From the NCBI GenBank assembly GCA_025964575.1, contig JAOPYO010000270.1:1-45216 (forward strand): 45,216 nucleotides of DNA, written 5' to 3'. The notes under the pieces are model-generated. The model ran no database searches, was not told the origin of the DNA, and saw only the letters and a program-made list of their open reading frames with translations. Shown here piece by piece: positions 24,174 through 32,871 of this stretch. Both the position numbers and the translations under genes were made by a program. The stretch's first letter is position 1. Each line of letters begins with the position of its first letter. Source of the DNA: Actinomycetes bacterium (lineage in GTDB: Bacteria; Actinomycetota; Actinomycetes; Streptosporangiales; Streptosporangiaceae).

Positions 24174-25802
24174 GTGAGTGACACGACGACCCCCAAGGCT
24201 CCTGGTGCCCCCAAGGCGGCCATACCATCCAAGGCGGCCGCGCCGCCAAAGGTGCCGGATGGGGCCAGGCCGCTGGCGGTGACCGGGCTGGTGGCCGCGG
24301 CCTGGAGCATCGGCATCGGCCTGGCGGTGCTCACCACGATCACGCTCGTCGGCTGGATCGCCGCCCCCCGTACCGCGCTCGGTCCAGGGTTGCCCGGCGT
24401 CTTCCGTACGGCGGTCAACTTCTGGCTGATGGCCCACCACGGCGGGTTCTCGGTACATAGCGGTCGGGTGGGCCTCCTGCCGCTCGGCTTGATGGCGCTG
24501 CCCGGAGCGCTGCTCTATCGCAGCGGTGGCTGGATGATCCGGACGGCCGAGATCCAGGCGCGCCGGCGCATCGGGGTCATCCACGTGGCGCTCGGGCTGG
24601 CTGGGCCGTATGCGGCTCTCGCAGCGCTGCTGGCCCTCGCCGTGCGCTCGCCGGTCGTCCGGCCCTCGGCCTGGCAGGCGCTGCTGGTCTGCTTCGTGCT
24701 GGCCTTCGCGGCCGGCGGCCTGGGAGCGGCCCGGGCGCTGGTGGCCACCCGCGGCAGAGTCCGCTCAGGTCTGGGCGCGCTGCTCCGGTTGTTGCCGGAA
24801 CGGCCGCGCTCGATGGTCATGGGTGTGGTGGCCGCCACCGCGGTGCTGCTCGGGTCCGGAGCCCTCCTCGTCGGCATCTCACTGGCCGTGAGCTTCAACG
24901 ATGCCAAGAACCTGTACGACCTGCTCGCGCCAGGCGTCGTGGGCGGGCTCCTGCTGCTGCTCGTCGAGCTCGTCTATCTGCCCAATGCGGTGATCTGGGG
25001 CATGGCTTACACCATCGGCCCGGGTTTCTCGGTCGGAGCGGGCACCACCGTCTCTCCGACCGGAGTGTTCCTGGGGGCGGTCCCCGCCTTCCCGCCCCTG
25101 GCCGCGCTGCCAGAGCCGGGGCCCGCGCCGGCCCTGTCGCTGATCGCGTTGGCCGCGCCGTTCGTGGCCGGGGCCGTCGGTGGAGTGCTCACCATCCGTT
25201 CCATGCCGAGTCCGGTGTACGAGGCCGCGCCGTTGTGGGGGTTCCTCTCCGGAGCGCTGACCGGCTGCCTCATCGCCGTACTGACGGCGCTGTCAGGCGG
25301 TCCGCTGGGTGGTGGCCGGATGGCCACCATGGGCCCCTCCGCCTGGCAGGTCGGGGTGATGGCCGCGCTCGAAGTGGGGGTCTCGGCGGCGATCGCCGCC
25401 TGGGTCACCAACTGGGCGCTGCTGCGCCGGCCAGCCCCCAAGCCGGTCGCCTCGGCGGAGGAGATCCCGGCGGTCGCCCTACCCCCTGCCGCGGCCGGTT
25501 CCGAGGGCAAGGGCACGTCCGAGGCCAAGGCCGGGGGCAGAATGCGGGGCAGGCTGCGGGGCAGGGCCAAGGCTAAGGCCGAGACCGGTGGGCAGACCGG
25601 GTCACCGGCCAAGGAGCCCAAGGCTGCCGGGCAGCCGGTCCGTGCGGCCTCGAGCCTGCAGTTCGTCGACCCGGAGCCAGTACTCGCGCCGCGCAGGCCC
25701 GCACGTCCGGTGTCCGACGTGCCTGCTCCACGGGTACAACCGGATGATCAGGGCGCGACCATCCATGTCCTCAGGCCAGGGCAGCCCGACGGGGATCGAT
25801 GA
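24174..25802 (+). CDS. perM: DUF6350 membrane protein, PerM-like
   Basis: A 542-residue polytopic membrane protein. After a Pro/Ala/Lys-rich cytoplasmic N-terminus there are roughly eight to ten hydrophobic helices (LAVTGLVAAAWSIGIGLAVL; LLLLVELVYLPNAVIWGMAY; ALSLIALAAPFVAGAVGGVL), then a charged C-tail rich in Lys/Ala/Gly. It lies between sucCD and purNH, the position of Mycobacterium tuberculosis perM (Rv0955), a divisome-stabilising protein of the same family. Name assigned from synteny and membrane pattern, so orthology is probable, not proven. GTG 24174 start. Confidence 0.8.
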   Translation: MSDTTTPKAPGAPKAAIPSKAAAPPKVPDGARPLAVTGLVAAAWSIGIGLAVLTTITLVGWIAAPRTALGPGLPGVFRTAVNFWLMAHHGGFSVHSGRVGLLPLGLMALPGALLYRSGGWMIRTAEIQARRRIGVIHVALGLAGPYAALAALLALAVRSPVVRPSAWQALLVCFVLAFAAGGLGAARALVATRGRVRSGLGALLRLLPERPRSMVMGVVAATAVLLGSGALLVGISLAVSFNDAKNLYDLLAPGVVGGLLLLLVELVYLPNAVIWGMAYTIGPGFSVGAGTTVSPTGVFLGAVPAFPPLAALPEPGPAPALSLIALAAPFVAGAVGGVLTIRSMPSPVYEAAPLWGFLSGALTGCLIAVLTALSGGPLGGGRMATMGPSAWQVGVMAALEVGVSAAIAAWVTNWALLRRPAPKPVASAEEIPAVALPPAAAGSEGKGTSEAKAGGRMRGRLRGRAKAKAETGGQTGSPAKEPKAAGQPVRAASSLQFVDPEPVLAPRRPARPVSDVPAPRVQPDDQGATIHVLRPGQPDGDR

Positions 25803-25813
25803 CGACTCAGAGA

Positions 25814-25855
25814 CCGCGCGGATAGGACTGCTGATCCAGCGCCCCATCCGCGCGG
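25814..25855. terminator. Hairpin between perM and convergent gene
   Basis: CCGCGCGGAT (25814-25823) pairs perfectly with ATCCGCGCGG (25846-25855), 22-nt loop. It lies between convergent genes, so is probably bidirectional. Confidence 0.7.
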
Positions 25856-25859
25856 CCTC

Positions 25860-26363
25860 TCAGAAGTAGATGTTGCTGCCCTTGAAACTGCCCGCCGGCA
25901 GGTGCAGTTTCCGCTCGAACGCCCGCGCGAAAGCATCCTTGCACTGGGTCTCGTCGGTGATGGTGTTGGCCGCCGTCATGCACTTGTTGTAGGTCTGGAC
26001 CTCGTTCCAGAAGAAGATCTGGAACGCCACTCCCATGAGAGAGAAAACCAGGGCGACCGAGGCGAGCACGATCCCCAGCGTCGCCCCGGGTGCCCGGGAG
26101 CGGCTCTGCCGGGCGGCGCGCAGCGTGCGGATGCCCACATAGAGGGCGACGATGCCCATGACCAGACCCAGATAGGCGACGAGGAGTGCCATGAGCAGCG
26201 CGGCGATCCCGAGCCATAGCGCACGGCGGCCGGCCCGGGCGAGCTGAAGGTCACCCTCGGGGCTCGGCTGGACCGTCGGAAGGGGATTCGTGCCCTGGCC
26301 CGTCTCGTTCTCGCCTGGAGCGTCAAGCCGCACCTGCGGTTCCTGCCCCGGCTCCTCGCTCAC
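25860..26363 (-). CDS. Membrane protein of DUF4190-like type
   Basis: A 167-residue protein with an acidic, Pro-rich cytoplasmic N-terminus, two or three hydrophobic helices (LWLGIAALLMALLVAYLGLV; GATLGIVLASVALVFSLMGV) and an outer C-terminal segment with two cysteines (NKCMTAAN, TQCKDAF) that could form a disulfide. GTG 26363 has GGGAG 7 nt upstream, better than a start 39 bp earlier. It is divergent from purN. No function is known. Confidence 0.78.
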   Translation of the reverse strand: MSEEPGQEPQVRLDAPGENETGQGTNPLPTVQPSPEGDLQLARAGRRALWLGIAALLMALLVAYLGLVMGIVALYVGIRTLRAARQSRSRAPGATLGIVLASVALVFSLMGVAFQIFFWNEVQTYNKCMTAANTITDETQCKDAFARAFERKLHLPAGSFKGSNIYF

Positions 26364-26464
26364 CCTGGTGCTCCCAACGTTGAATCCGGTCTGAGGTGTC
26401 ACGTGAACTGCGCCAGAACGGTGCCGATAGGCTTTCTGTATTCGTCCATCGCAAGGGAGTCACG

Positions 26465-27073
26465 GTGTCCGCCCGGCTTGTCGTTCTCGTCTCCGGCGCG
26501 GGGACCAACCTACAGGCGCTGCTCGATGCGTGCGCAGATCCAGCCTACGGTGCCCGGATCGTTGCCGTCGGCGCGGACCGTCATGGCATCGAGGGACTCG
26601 CCCGCGCCGAGCGAGCCGGCCTGCCGAACTTCGTCGTGCGGATCTCTGATCATGCGACTCGCGTGGACTGGGACGCCGCGCTGACCAAGGCCGTCGCGGG
26701 CCACCGGCCCGACCTGGTCGTCTCGGCCGGCTTTATGAAGATCTTGGGCAAGCATTTCCTGGACCGGTTCGGCGGCCGCACGGTCAACACCCACCCGGCG
26801 CTGCTGCCCTCCTTCCCCGGCGCCCACGCCGTCCGGGACACGCTGGCGTACGGCGCGAAGCTGAGCGGCTGCACGGTGCACTTCGTGGACGACGGCGTGG
26901 ACACCGGCCCGATCATCGCCCAGGAGGCGGTGCCCGTCCGTGATGACGACGACGAGGACTCTCTGCACGAGCGGATCAAGGGAGTGGAGAACCCGCTGTT
27001 CGTGCGGACCGTGGGCCGCCTGGCCCGCGAGGGATGGACGTTTGACGACCGGAAGGTGAGGATCGGCAAGTGA
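26465..27073 (+). CDS. purN: Phosphoribosylglycinamide formyltransferase
   Basis: Folate-dependent GAR transformylase of purine synthesis (third step), 202 residues. The phosphate-binding loop [14 protein letters not shown] opens the protein; the catalytic region is [20 protein letters not shown] with Asn-His, then [17 protein letters not shown] containing the catalytic Asp. GTG 26465 has GGGAG 5 nt upstream; in-frame codons to 26396 lie over the divergent gene's promoter. It overlaps purH as GTGA, forming a purNH operon. Confidence 0.97.
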   Translation: MSARLVVLVSGAGTNLQALLDACADPAYGARIVAVGADRHGIEGLARAERAGLPNFVVRISDHATRVDWDAALTKAVAGHRPDLVVSAGFMKILGKHFLDRFGGRTVNTHPALLPSFPGAHAVRDTLAYGAKLSGCTVHFVDDGVDTGPIIAQEAVPVRDDDDEDSLHERIKGVENPLFVRTVGRLAREGWTFDDRKVRIGK

Positions 27074-28662
27074 GCCGCATCGGGATCAAGCGTGCGCTGA
27101 TCAGTGTGTACGACAAGACAGGGCTCGAGGAGCTCGCCCAGGGCTTGCACGCCGCGGGTGTGGAGATCGTGTCCACCGGGTCGACCGCAGCGCGCATCGC
27201 CGAGGCCGGGGTACCGGTCATGCGAGTGGAGAAGCTCACGGGCTTCCCCGAGTGCCTGGACGGCCGGGTCAAGACCCTGCATCCGAAGGTGCACGCGGGC
27301 CTGCTCGCCGACCGCCGCAAGGACGACCATCTGCAGCAACTCGAGGACCTGCACGTCGAGCCCTTCGACCTGGCGATCGTGAACCTCTATCCGTTCACCG
27401 CCACCGTCGCCTCGGGCGCTGAACCGGACGAGTGCGTCGAGCAGATCGACATCGGCGGGCCCACGATGGTGCGCGCCGCCGCCAAGAACCACGCCTCCGT
27501 CTCCGTGGTCGTCGACCCCACGTCCTACGACGCCGTACTGACGGCTGTACGCGCCGGTGGCTTCACCCTCGAGGAACGCCGTCGGCTGGCCGCCCAGGCG
27601 TTCGCCCACACGGCGTCGTACGACGTCGCGGTCGCCTCCTGGTTCGCCAATGTGTACGCCCCGGACGAGACCGCCGCCGAGGCGCGGTGGCCGGATTTCC
27701 TGGGCGCGACCTGGGAGCGCACGGCGGTACTGCGGTACGGCGAGAACCCGCACCAGCGGGCCGCGCTGTTCACCGATTCCGGTGGGGTGTCCACCTCGAC
27801 GCTCGCGGGCGCAGAGCAGTTGCACGGCAAGGAGATGTCGTACAACAACTACGTCGACTCCGACGCGGCACGGCGTGCGGCGTACGACTTCACCGCGCCC
27901 TGTGTGGCGATCATCAAGCACGCCAACCCGTGCGGGATCGCCATCGGCGCGGACGTCGCCGAGGCTCACCGCAAGGCGCACGCCTGTGACTCTGTGTCGG
28001 CCTACGGTGGGGTGATCGCGGTCAACCGGCCGGTGACCGCCGAGATGGCCGCCCAGGTCGCCGAGATCTTCACCGAGGTCCTCGTAGCGCCGGACTTCGA
28101 GGCCGAGGCGCTCCAGATCCTCACTCGGAAGAAGAACATCCGGCTGCTGCGCTGCCGGTCGGCCGGCACTGAGAGCGGAACACAGGGCCCGACGAACGTC
28201 GCCGAGTTCCGGCGCATCGACGGCGGCCTGCTGCTGCAGACCGTGGACCGGGTGGACGCCCCCGGCGACGACCCCTCCGGCTGGGAACTCAAGGCGGGTG
28301 AGGCCGCTGACGAGGCGACCCTGCGCGACCTGGCCTTCGCCTGGAAGGCCTGCCGCTCGGTCAAGTCCAACGCGATCCTGCTGGCCGCCGACGGAGCCAC
28401 GGTCGGGGTCGGCATGGGCCAGGTCAACCGGGTCGACTCGGCCCGGCTGGCGGTATCCCGCGCGGGCGACCGGGCCGGTTCCTCGGTCGGCGCCTCGGAC
28501 GCGTACTTCCCGTTCGCGGACGGCCTTGAGGTGCTCACCTCGGCGGGCGTGCGCGCCATCGTCGAGCCCGGCGGTTCGATCCGCGACGAAGAGGTCATCG
28601 CCGCGGCCGAGAAGGCCGGCATCAGCCTCTACTTCACCGGCGTTCGGCACTTCTTCCACTGA
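27070..28662 (+). CDS. purH: Bifunctional AICAR transformylase/IMP cyclohydrolase
   Basis: Last two steps of IMP synthesis, 530 residues. N-terminal IMP cyclohydrolase (MGS-like) domain at about 1-150 ([42 protein letters not shown]). C-terminal AICAR transformylase with [22 protein letters not shown] and the KHANPCG motif. Its GTG lies in the purN stop codon. It needs 10-formyl-THF, supplied through FolD encoded 2.3 kb downstream. Ends 14 bp before a long perfect hairpin. Confidence 0.98.
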   Translation: MSRIGIKRALISVYDKTGLEELAQGLHAAGVEIVSTGSTAARIAEAGVPVMRVEKLTGFPECLDGRVKTLHPKVHAGLLADRRKDDHLQQLEDLHVEPFDLAIVNLYPFTATVASGAEPDECVEQIDIGGPTMVRAAAKNHASVSVVVDPTSYDAVLTAVRAGGFTLEERRRLAAQAFAHTASYDVAVASWFANVYAPDETAAEARWPDFLGATWERTAVLRYGENPHQRAALFTDSGGVSTSTLAGAEQLHGKEMSYNNYVDSDAARRAAYDFTAPCVAIIKHANPCGIAIGADVAEAHRKAHACDSVSAYGGVIAVNRPVTAEMAAQVAEIFTEVLVAPDFEAEALQILTRKKNIRLLRCRSAGTESGTQGPTNVAEFRRIDGGLLLQTVDRVDAPGDDPSGWELKAGEAADEATLRDLAFAWKACRSVKSNAILLAADGATVGVGMGQVNRVDSARLAVSRAGDRAGSSVGASDAYFPFADGLEVLTSAGVRAIVEPGGSIRDEEVIAAAEKAGISLYFTGVRHFFH

Positions 28663-28676
28663 CCGACCTCCCCTCG

Positions 28677-28719
28677 CCGTGATCATGCAATCTAGCGACG
28701 ATTGATTGCATGATCACGG
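28677..28719 (+). terminator. Perfect 16-bp hairpin after purH
   Basis: CCGTGATCATGCAATC (28677-28692) and GATTGCATGATCACGG (28704-28719), 11-nt loop. CCTCCCC just before and GGGGAGG just after extend the stem beyond a small internal loop. It probably terminates purNH. Part of its right side (TGATCACGGAG-TGGG) recurs just after folD at about 31788-31803. Confidence 0.8.
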
Positions 28720-28838
28720 AGGTGGGGAGGGAAGATTCGCTGATCATGGGCGGTTTGGTGGGATTCCCCTGATAATCTCGCGGTGGTTTTGTGGTCATCT
28801 CATGACCTTCTGTGCACGACGACCCCCGAGGAGCCGCT

Positions 28839-29006
28839 ATGGAGATCCTGCTGGACTATTTCCTGCAGACTTCGACGTTCCTGAGCCAGGCGCGGCCAGT
28901 GATCGGCCTGGTGGCCGGCATCCTCGCCGCCATCCTCGCCGCCCAAGCGAGCTGGCATCTGACCGACCGGGTGATCGCCTGGCGGCAGCGCCCCGAAGAG
29001 GACTGA
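28839..29006 (+). CDS. Small single-pass membrane protein
   Basis: A 55-residue protein with one hydrophobic helix (VIGLVAGILAAILAAQASWHL) and a basic/acidic C-terminus (WRQRPEED). GAGGAG is 5 nt before ATG 28839; GTG 28812 in frame lacks a ribosome site. No family recognised. It may share the purNH downstream region but has its own likely promoter. Confidence 0.6.
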   Translation: MEILLDYFLQTSTFLSQARPVIGLVAGILAAILAAQASWHLTDRVIAWRQRPEED

Positions 29007-29019
29007 TCCCTGCCGCGCC

Positions 29020-29628
29020 TCAGACCCCGCCGCTCTGGGTGACCCGGTCTCGGAGTGAGTCCCGGACTGTGGGCCACTCCTCTTGGATCACTGAGTAGAC
29101 CACCGTGTTCCGCAGCGAACCGTCCGGCATGATCCTGTGGTTGCGCAGGATTCCGTCCCGCTGTGCCCCAAGTCGTTCGATCGCCCGCTGTGAGCGCTGG
29201 TTGTTGTGGTGTGTCATCCAGCCCACCCGCAGCGCTCCGAGCACGTCGAAGGCCCGCTCGAGGAGCATCAGCTTGGACTCGGTGTTGAGCCCGGTCCGCT
29301 GCCAGCGGGGACCGATCCAGGTGTGCCCGATGTAGAGCCCGCGGTGCTGCGGTTCGAGGTCGTGGTAGGACGTGGTGCCCGCGACCTCGCCGGTTCGGGC
29401 GTCGATCTGCACCCACGGAACCTGGTCCCGGGCCTCGTACGCGGCCAGCATCTGGGTGACCACCAGCCGCATGTCGGCCACGTCCTGCGGCTGCGCCTTG
29501 CTCAGCCACGTCCACACGCCCGGGTCTTTCCCTGCCTCGAACAGGCCTGGGGCGTGCTCGGTGGACAGGGGCTCCAGACGGACATACCGGCCACTCAGGG
29601 TCGGTCGGTCGAACCATGCGGTGCTCAT
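29020..29628 (-). CDS. GNAT family N-acetyltransferase (RimJ/RimL type)
   Basis: A 202-residue acetyltransferase of the RimJ/RimL-like group: LSGRYVRLEPLSTEHAPGLF opening, WVQIDARTGEVAGTTSYHDL, YIGHTWIGPRWQRTGLN (acetyl-CoA-binding segment) and NQRSQRAIERLGAQRDGILR near the end. ATG 29628 (MSTAWFDRP) is the best start. The acceptor could be a protein N-terminus or a small amine; not decidable. Convergent with the small membrane protein gene. Confidence 0.92.
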   Translation of the reverse strand: MSTAWFDRPTLSGRYVRLEPLSTEHAPGLFEAGKDPGVWTWLSKAQPQDVADMRLVVTQMLAAYEARDQVPWVQIDARTGEVAGTTSYHDLEPQHRGLYIGHTWIGPRWQRTGLNTESKLMLLERAFDVLGALRVGWMTHHNNQRSQRAIERLGAQRDGILRNHRIMPDGSLRNTVVYSVIQEEWPTVRDSLRDRVTQSGGV

Positions 29629-29835
29629 GGCGGCACGGTAGCGGGCCGGAGTGGATCGTTCCAAGTGCCATTTGGCAGCCACTTTCCCCGACCACTTGGG
29701 GGCTCCTGACGTCCTGCCCGCGATCAGCTCGGCAACGTTCGCGCGTTAAGTGCCGGTTATTACTGCTGGTCCGCTTTCGGAGACAGAGGTTGATTCCGTA
29801 CTCTCTCGGAGAATCCATGTGAACGGGGACGTCAG

Positions 29836-30855
29836 ATGAGTCAGTGGCAAGGTCCGCCTCCGGGCCCCAACCCGCAGGACCCGTACGGGCAGAATCCGTA
29901 CGGGCAGGATCCATATGGCCAGGATCCGTATGGCCAGCAGGGCCCTTACGGGCCTGGTCAGCAGGGCCCGTATGGGCCGGGGCCGGGTCCGGGGCCGGGT
30001 CAGGGGCCAGGTCCGGGGCCGGGGCAAGGGCCAGGTCCGGGGCCGGGGCAAGGGCCGGGGCAAGGTCCTGGGCCAGGTCCTGGGCCTGGGCCAGGTCCCG
30101 GACCGGGGTTTGGGCCGGGACAGGGGCAAGTGCCGTTCGGCTATCCGCAGCAGCAGCCGTACCCGCCACCGCCTCGGAGTTCCAACGCGGGGATCTTCTG
30201 GGCCATCGGCGTGGTCGCTGTCGTGGGCGTGGTCGGTGCCATCGCCGCGGTGGTGGTTCTCCTCGGCTCCGGCGACAACCAGCCCCGCAGCGTGGCGCAA
30301 TCGGTTCCGGTGCCGGCCTTGACCTCGGCTGCCCCGCAACCGACGGACACCTCCGCACCGGCCACGCCGGAGCCCACCAGCCCGGCCGGTTCGACCGACC
30401 TCAGCGGCGTTCTCACGCCGACGGTCAAGGCCGCCCTGCACGGCAACACCTACACGCGGCTCAGCACCAAGGGCGGTTCCTGCGCGTCGAACGCCAACTC
30501 CGCGCTGCAGAAGGTGTTGAAGACGCATCCGTGCTCGGCTCCGGTGACCGCGGCCCTCTACACCAACCCGGGCAAGTCCGTCCGGGTCAGCGTCTACATC
30601 ATGCAGTTCGCCACCAGCAGTGATGCCGCCGCGGTCAGCAATGCCACCAACTCCCACGCCTCGCCGGCCCTGATCTCCTCGCCCCGGCGCGGCGTCGGGT
30701 ACTGGACCCTCAGCCGGACCCAGGGGTCACGCGTGATCTATACCGTCTCCTGCCGGTCGGATGGCGGAGCGGTGGGCACCAACACCGGCCCGGTCAACTC
30801 CGCGGGGAGGGAACTCGGCGTCGAGATCGCCACCGTCCTGATCTGGAAGAACTGA
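29836..30855 (+). CDS. Low-complexity Gly/Pro-rich membrane-anchored protein
   Basis: A 339-residue protein. The cytoplasmic N-terminus (about 1-115) is Pro/Gly/Gln/Tyr-rich with PYGQ repeats, then a long run of GPG and GQGPGPG units. A single membrane helix (IFWAIGVVAVVGVVGAIAAVVVLLG) follows at about 116-140, then a Pro/Thr/Ser-rich stalk and an extracytoplasmic domain of about 150 residues with three cysteines (GGSCASNAN, THPCSAP, TVSCRSDGG). Such proteins are common in Streptosporangiales; the function is unknown. ATG 29836 was chosen by frame and an upstream GGGGAC. Confidence 0.85.
   Translation: MSQWQGPPPGPNPQDPYGQNPYGQDPYGQDPYGQQGPYGPGQQGPYGPGPGPGPGQGPGPGPGQGPGPGPGQGPGQGPGPGPGPGPGPGPGFGPGQGQVPFGYPQQQPYPPPPRSSNAGIFWAIGVVAVVGVVGAIAAVVVLLGSGDNQPRSVAQSVPVPALTSAAPQPTDTSAPATPEPTSPAGSTDLSGVLTPTVKAALHGNTYTRLSTKGGSCASNANSALQKVLKTHPCSAPVTAALYTNPGKSVRVSVYIMQFATSSDAAAVSNATNSHASPALISSPRRGVGYWTLSRTQGSRVIYTVSCRSDGGAVGTNTGPVNSAGRELGVEIATVLIWKN
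29968..30125 (+). repeat. GC-rich tandem repeat coding for Gly-Pro-Gly
   Basis: Imperfect units of GGGCCGGGTCC- and GGGCAAGGGCCA-type with 6-, 18- and 24-bp periods encode GPGPGQGPG stretches in the preceding gene. Length variation between strains is likely. Confidence 0.85.
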
Positions 30856-30935
30856 GGCGCCTGACGAAGGTCATCGGGAAGGTCATGGGGAAGGCGTGAG
30901 GCTGGTGCTGAGCGGCACCTGAGAGAATGTCGCCT

Positions 30936-31790
30936 GTGAGTGCACAGATCCTGGATGGCAAGGCCACCGCAGCAGCAATCCGTTCGGTCCTCAAGGAGCG
31001 AGTCTTCGCCCTGCGTGAGCGTGGTGTCGGAGTCGGCCTTGGCACCGTGCTGGTGGGGGACGACCCCGGCAGCCACTCGTACGTTGCCATGAAGCACCGC
31101 GACTGCGCCGAGGTCGGCATCGAGAGCATCCGGCGTGATCTGCCGGCCGACGCCACCCAGGAGGACGTGGAGCGGGCCGTCGCCGAGCTGAACGCGGACC
31201 CGGCCTGCACCGGCTACATCGTGCAGTTGCCGTTGCCCAAGGGTCTGGACGAGCAGCGGGTGCTGGAGCTGATCGACCCACGCAAGGACGCTGACGGACT
31301 GCATCCGATCAACCTGGGCAGGCTCACGCTCATGCAGCCGGGTCCGCTGCCCTGCACACCGAAGGGCATCGTGGAGCTGCTACGGGCCTACGACATTCCG
31401 CTGCGAGGCGCAGAGGTCACGATCATCGGGCGCGGGATCACCGTCGGCCGGGCGCTCGGCCTGCTGCTCACCCGCCGCACCGAGAACGCGACGGTCACGC
31501 TCTGCCACACCGGGACCAGGGATCTGGCCGCGCACACCAGGAAGGCCGACATCATCGTGGCGGCCGCCGGGGTGGCCGACCTGATCACCGCCGACATGGT
31601 GAAGCCGGGCGCGGTGGTCCTGGACGTGGGCGTTTCCCGGGTCGACGGCAAGCTGGCCGGCGACGTCGCCCTCGAGGTCCGTGAGGTCGCGGGCTGGGTC
31701 GCCCCGAACCCCGGTGGCGTGGGCCCCATGACCCGGGCCATGCTCCTGTCCAACGTCGTCGAAAGCGCGGAGCGCACCATCACGTCGTGA
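30936..31790 (+). CDS. folD: Methylenetetrahydrofolate dehydrogenase/cyclohydrolase
   Basis: Bifunctional FolD, 284 residues, makes 10-formyl-THF used by PurN and PurH. Catalytic Lys in [10 protein letters not shown], the [13 protein letters not shown] segment, [11 protein letters not shown] and the NADP loop [18 protein letters not shown] are all clear; the end reads [18 protein letters not shown] 30936 is favoured, with GAGAGA about 9 nt upstream; ATG 30927 would add three residues. A hairpin shared with the convergent FHA gene follows. Confidence 0.97.
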   Translation: MSAQILDGKATAAAIRSVLKERVFALRERGVGVGLGTVLVGDDPGSHSYVAMKHRDCAEVGIESIRRDLPADATQEDVERAVAELNADPACTGYIVQLPLPKGLDEQRVLELIDPRKDADGLHPINLGRLTLMQPGPLPCTPKGIVELLRAYDIPLRGAEVTIIGRGITVGRALGLLLTRRTENATVTLCHTGTRDLAAHTRKADIIVAAAGVADLITADMVKPGAVVLDVGVSRVDGKLAGDVALEVREVAGWVAPNPGGVGPMTRAMLLSNVVESAERTITS

Positions 31791-31809
31791 TCACGGAGAT
31801 GGGTTGGTG

Positions 31810-31859
31810 GTCCGGCGGTCGTGCCAGCAACGCTGCCCGTGCGGGCACGACCCCCGGAC
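31810..31859. terminator. Bidirectional hairpin between folD and FHA gene
   Basis: GTCCGGCGGTCGTGCC (31810-31825) pairs with GGCACGACCCCCGGAC (31844-31859), 15 of 16 positions, 18-nt loop, between convergent genes. Confidence 0.78.
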
Positions 31860-31863
31860 ACGC

Positions 31864-32643
31864 TCAGCTGGCTCTGCGGCCCGCCCCCGTAGCGGGACGC
31901 CCTGGAGCCGGTGCATGACCGGGCGCCGGTGCTGGCACAGGCGCGCGGCCAGGGATGGGAGTACGACCCGGAACGGGCGTCCGGCCCGAAGCGGGTGCCG
32001 GACGGCGTATTTCGCCGGTCGGCCGGCCCTCCGCCGGAGGGCGGCCCTGCTGGGGCACGTGCACCGGCGGCAGCGGTCGTACGAGCCCCATCGCGATCAC
32101 TTCGTTGGCCAGCCGGGTTCGCCTGTTGGCCCCCTCTGGGATCCTGAATTTCTGATAGAGCCGCAGCAGATGCTGTTTGACCGCGGCTTCGGTGACGACC
32201 AGGTCGGTGGCGATCTCCCGCGCCGTCGCCGGGGCGACGAACGCCTCGTCGGACAGGGCGGGACGGCACAGCGAGTTCAGCACATCGATCTCGCGGCGGG
32301 TGAGCTCGGGTGCAACGGCGCGCCGTAGTTCGACGTCCGGGTCGACCTCCTCTCGGGGGATGCCCCCCAGCCGGCAGCGGGACGTGCCGAAGCTGACGAC
32401 GTCACCGTCCTCCAGCACCCGACGGGCGATCGGGCGCCCGTTGACCCGGGTGCCGTTGCGCGACAGGCCCATGTCCACGACGTAGACATATGGGCCGCGC
32501 CGAATGATCTCGGCATGCAACCGGGACACACTCGGGTCTTCGAGGCGCACATCGACTCCGCGGCCTCGTCCGACCGTCGTGACATCGGGGCGCAGCGGCA
32601 TCACCATGCCACTGTCCTCGATCCGTATGAACGGCCCCTCCAC
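31864..32643 (-). CDS. FHA-domain protein with C-terminal HTH and Pro-Gly-Arg tail
   Basis: A 259-residue regulator-like protein. The FHA domain (about 1-95) reads phospho-threonine: GR at 25-26, SRLH at 40-43 and NGTRVNG at 63-69 match FHA key residues. A helix-turn-helix resembling LuxR/sigma region 4 follows at about 113-167 (LTRREIDVLNSL, TAREIATDLVVTEAAVKQHL). The last ~75 residues are repetitive (GRTPVPGRTPIPGRAPVP). It probably links Ser/Thr-kinase signals to transcription. GTG 32643 has GGGAGGA upstream. It is divergent from gltA, which it might control. Confidence 0.87.
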   Translation of the reverse strand: MEGPFIRIEDSGMVMPLRPDVTTVGRGRGVDVRLEDPSVSRLHAEIIRRGPYVYVVDMGLSRNGTRVNGRPIARRVLEDGDVVSFGTSRCRLGGIPREEVDPDVELRRAVAPELTRREIDVLNSLCRPALSDEAFVAPATAREIATDLVVTEAAVKQHLLRLYQKFRIPEGANRRTRLANEVIAMGLVRPLPPVHVPQQGRPPAEGRPTGEIRRPAPASGRTPVPGRTPIPGRAPVPAPAPGHAPAPGRPATGAGRRAS

Positions 32644-32836
32644 GGCGGTTCCTCCCAGCTAGTTAGCGACCCCTGTCTGCACGGTTACCCGGCCGCGACA
32701 GGGTCACACCCACCTACCGGCGGGTAGGACCGATGACACAAGGGATTCGGCAGCCTTGGAACTCGCGGAAAAGACCCCCAGAGAGGAGAGCGTGAACCCG
32801 TTGACCCGGTCCGCGCGAGCTCCGGCCGCACGCGGA

Positions 32837-32842
32837 TAGACT
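32837..32842 (+). promoter_or_regulatory. Likely -10 element of gltA
   Basis: TAGACT lies 30 bp before ATG 32872, leaving a short leader containing the GGAAGGAA ribosome site. No good -35 at 17-18 bp. The dyad CCTACC/GGTAGG (32713-32718, 32723-32728) lies farther upstream in the divergent region. Confidence 0.4.
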
Positions 32843-32871
32843 CCATGGTCGACAGTCGGAAGGAATCGCAC

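Noticed and set aside
26650..28686. 678-codon minus-strand open frame opposite purN-purH
   Set aside because: Low-complexity His/Asp/Gly/Val composition typical of antisense of high-GC genes; purN and purH are unambiguous.
29968..30125. Repeats considered as a CRISPR array
   Set aside because: Short, continuous coding GC-rich repeats without unique spacers; they encode GPG units in frame. No cas genes present.
32792..32839. 15-codon ORF with strong GAGAGGAG site upstream of gltA (GTG 32792)
   Set aside because: The likely gltA -10 (TAGACT, 32837-32842) lies at its stop, so it would be upstream of the main transcript. No amino-acid bias typical of attenuators.
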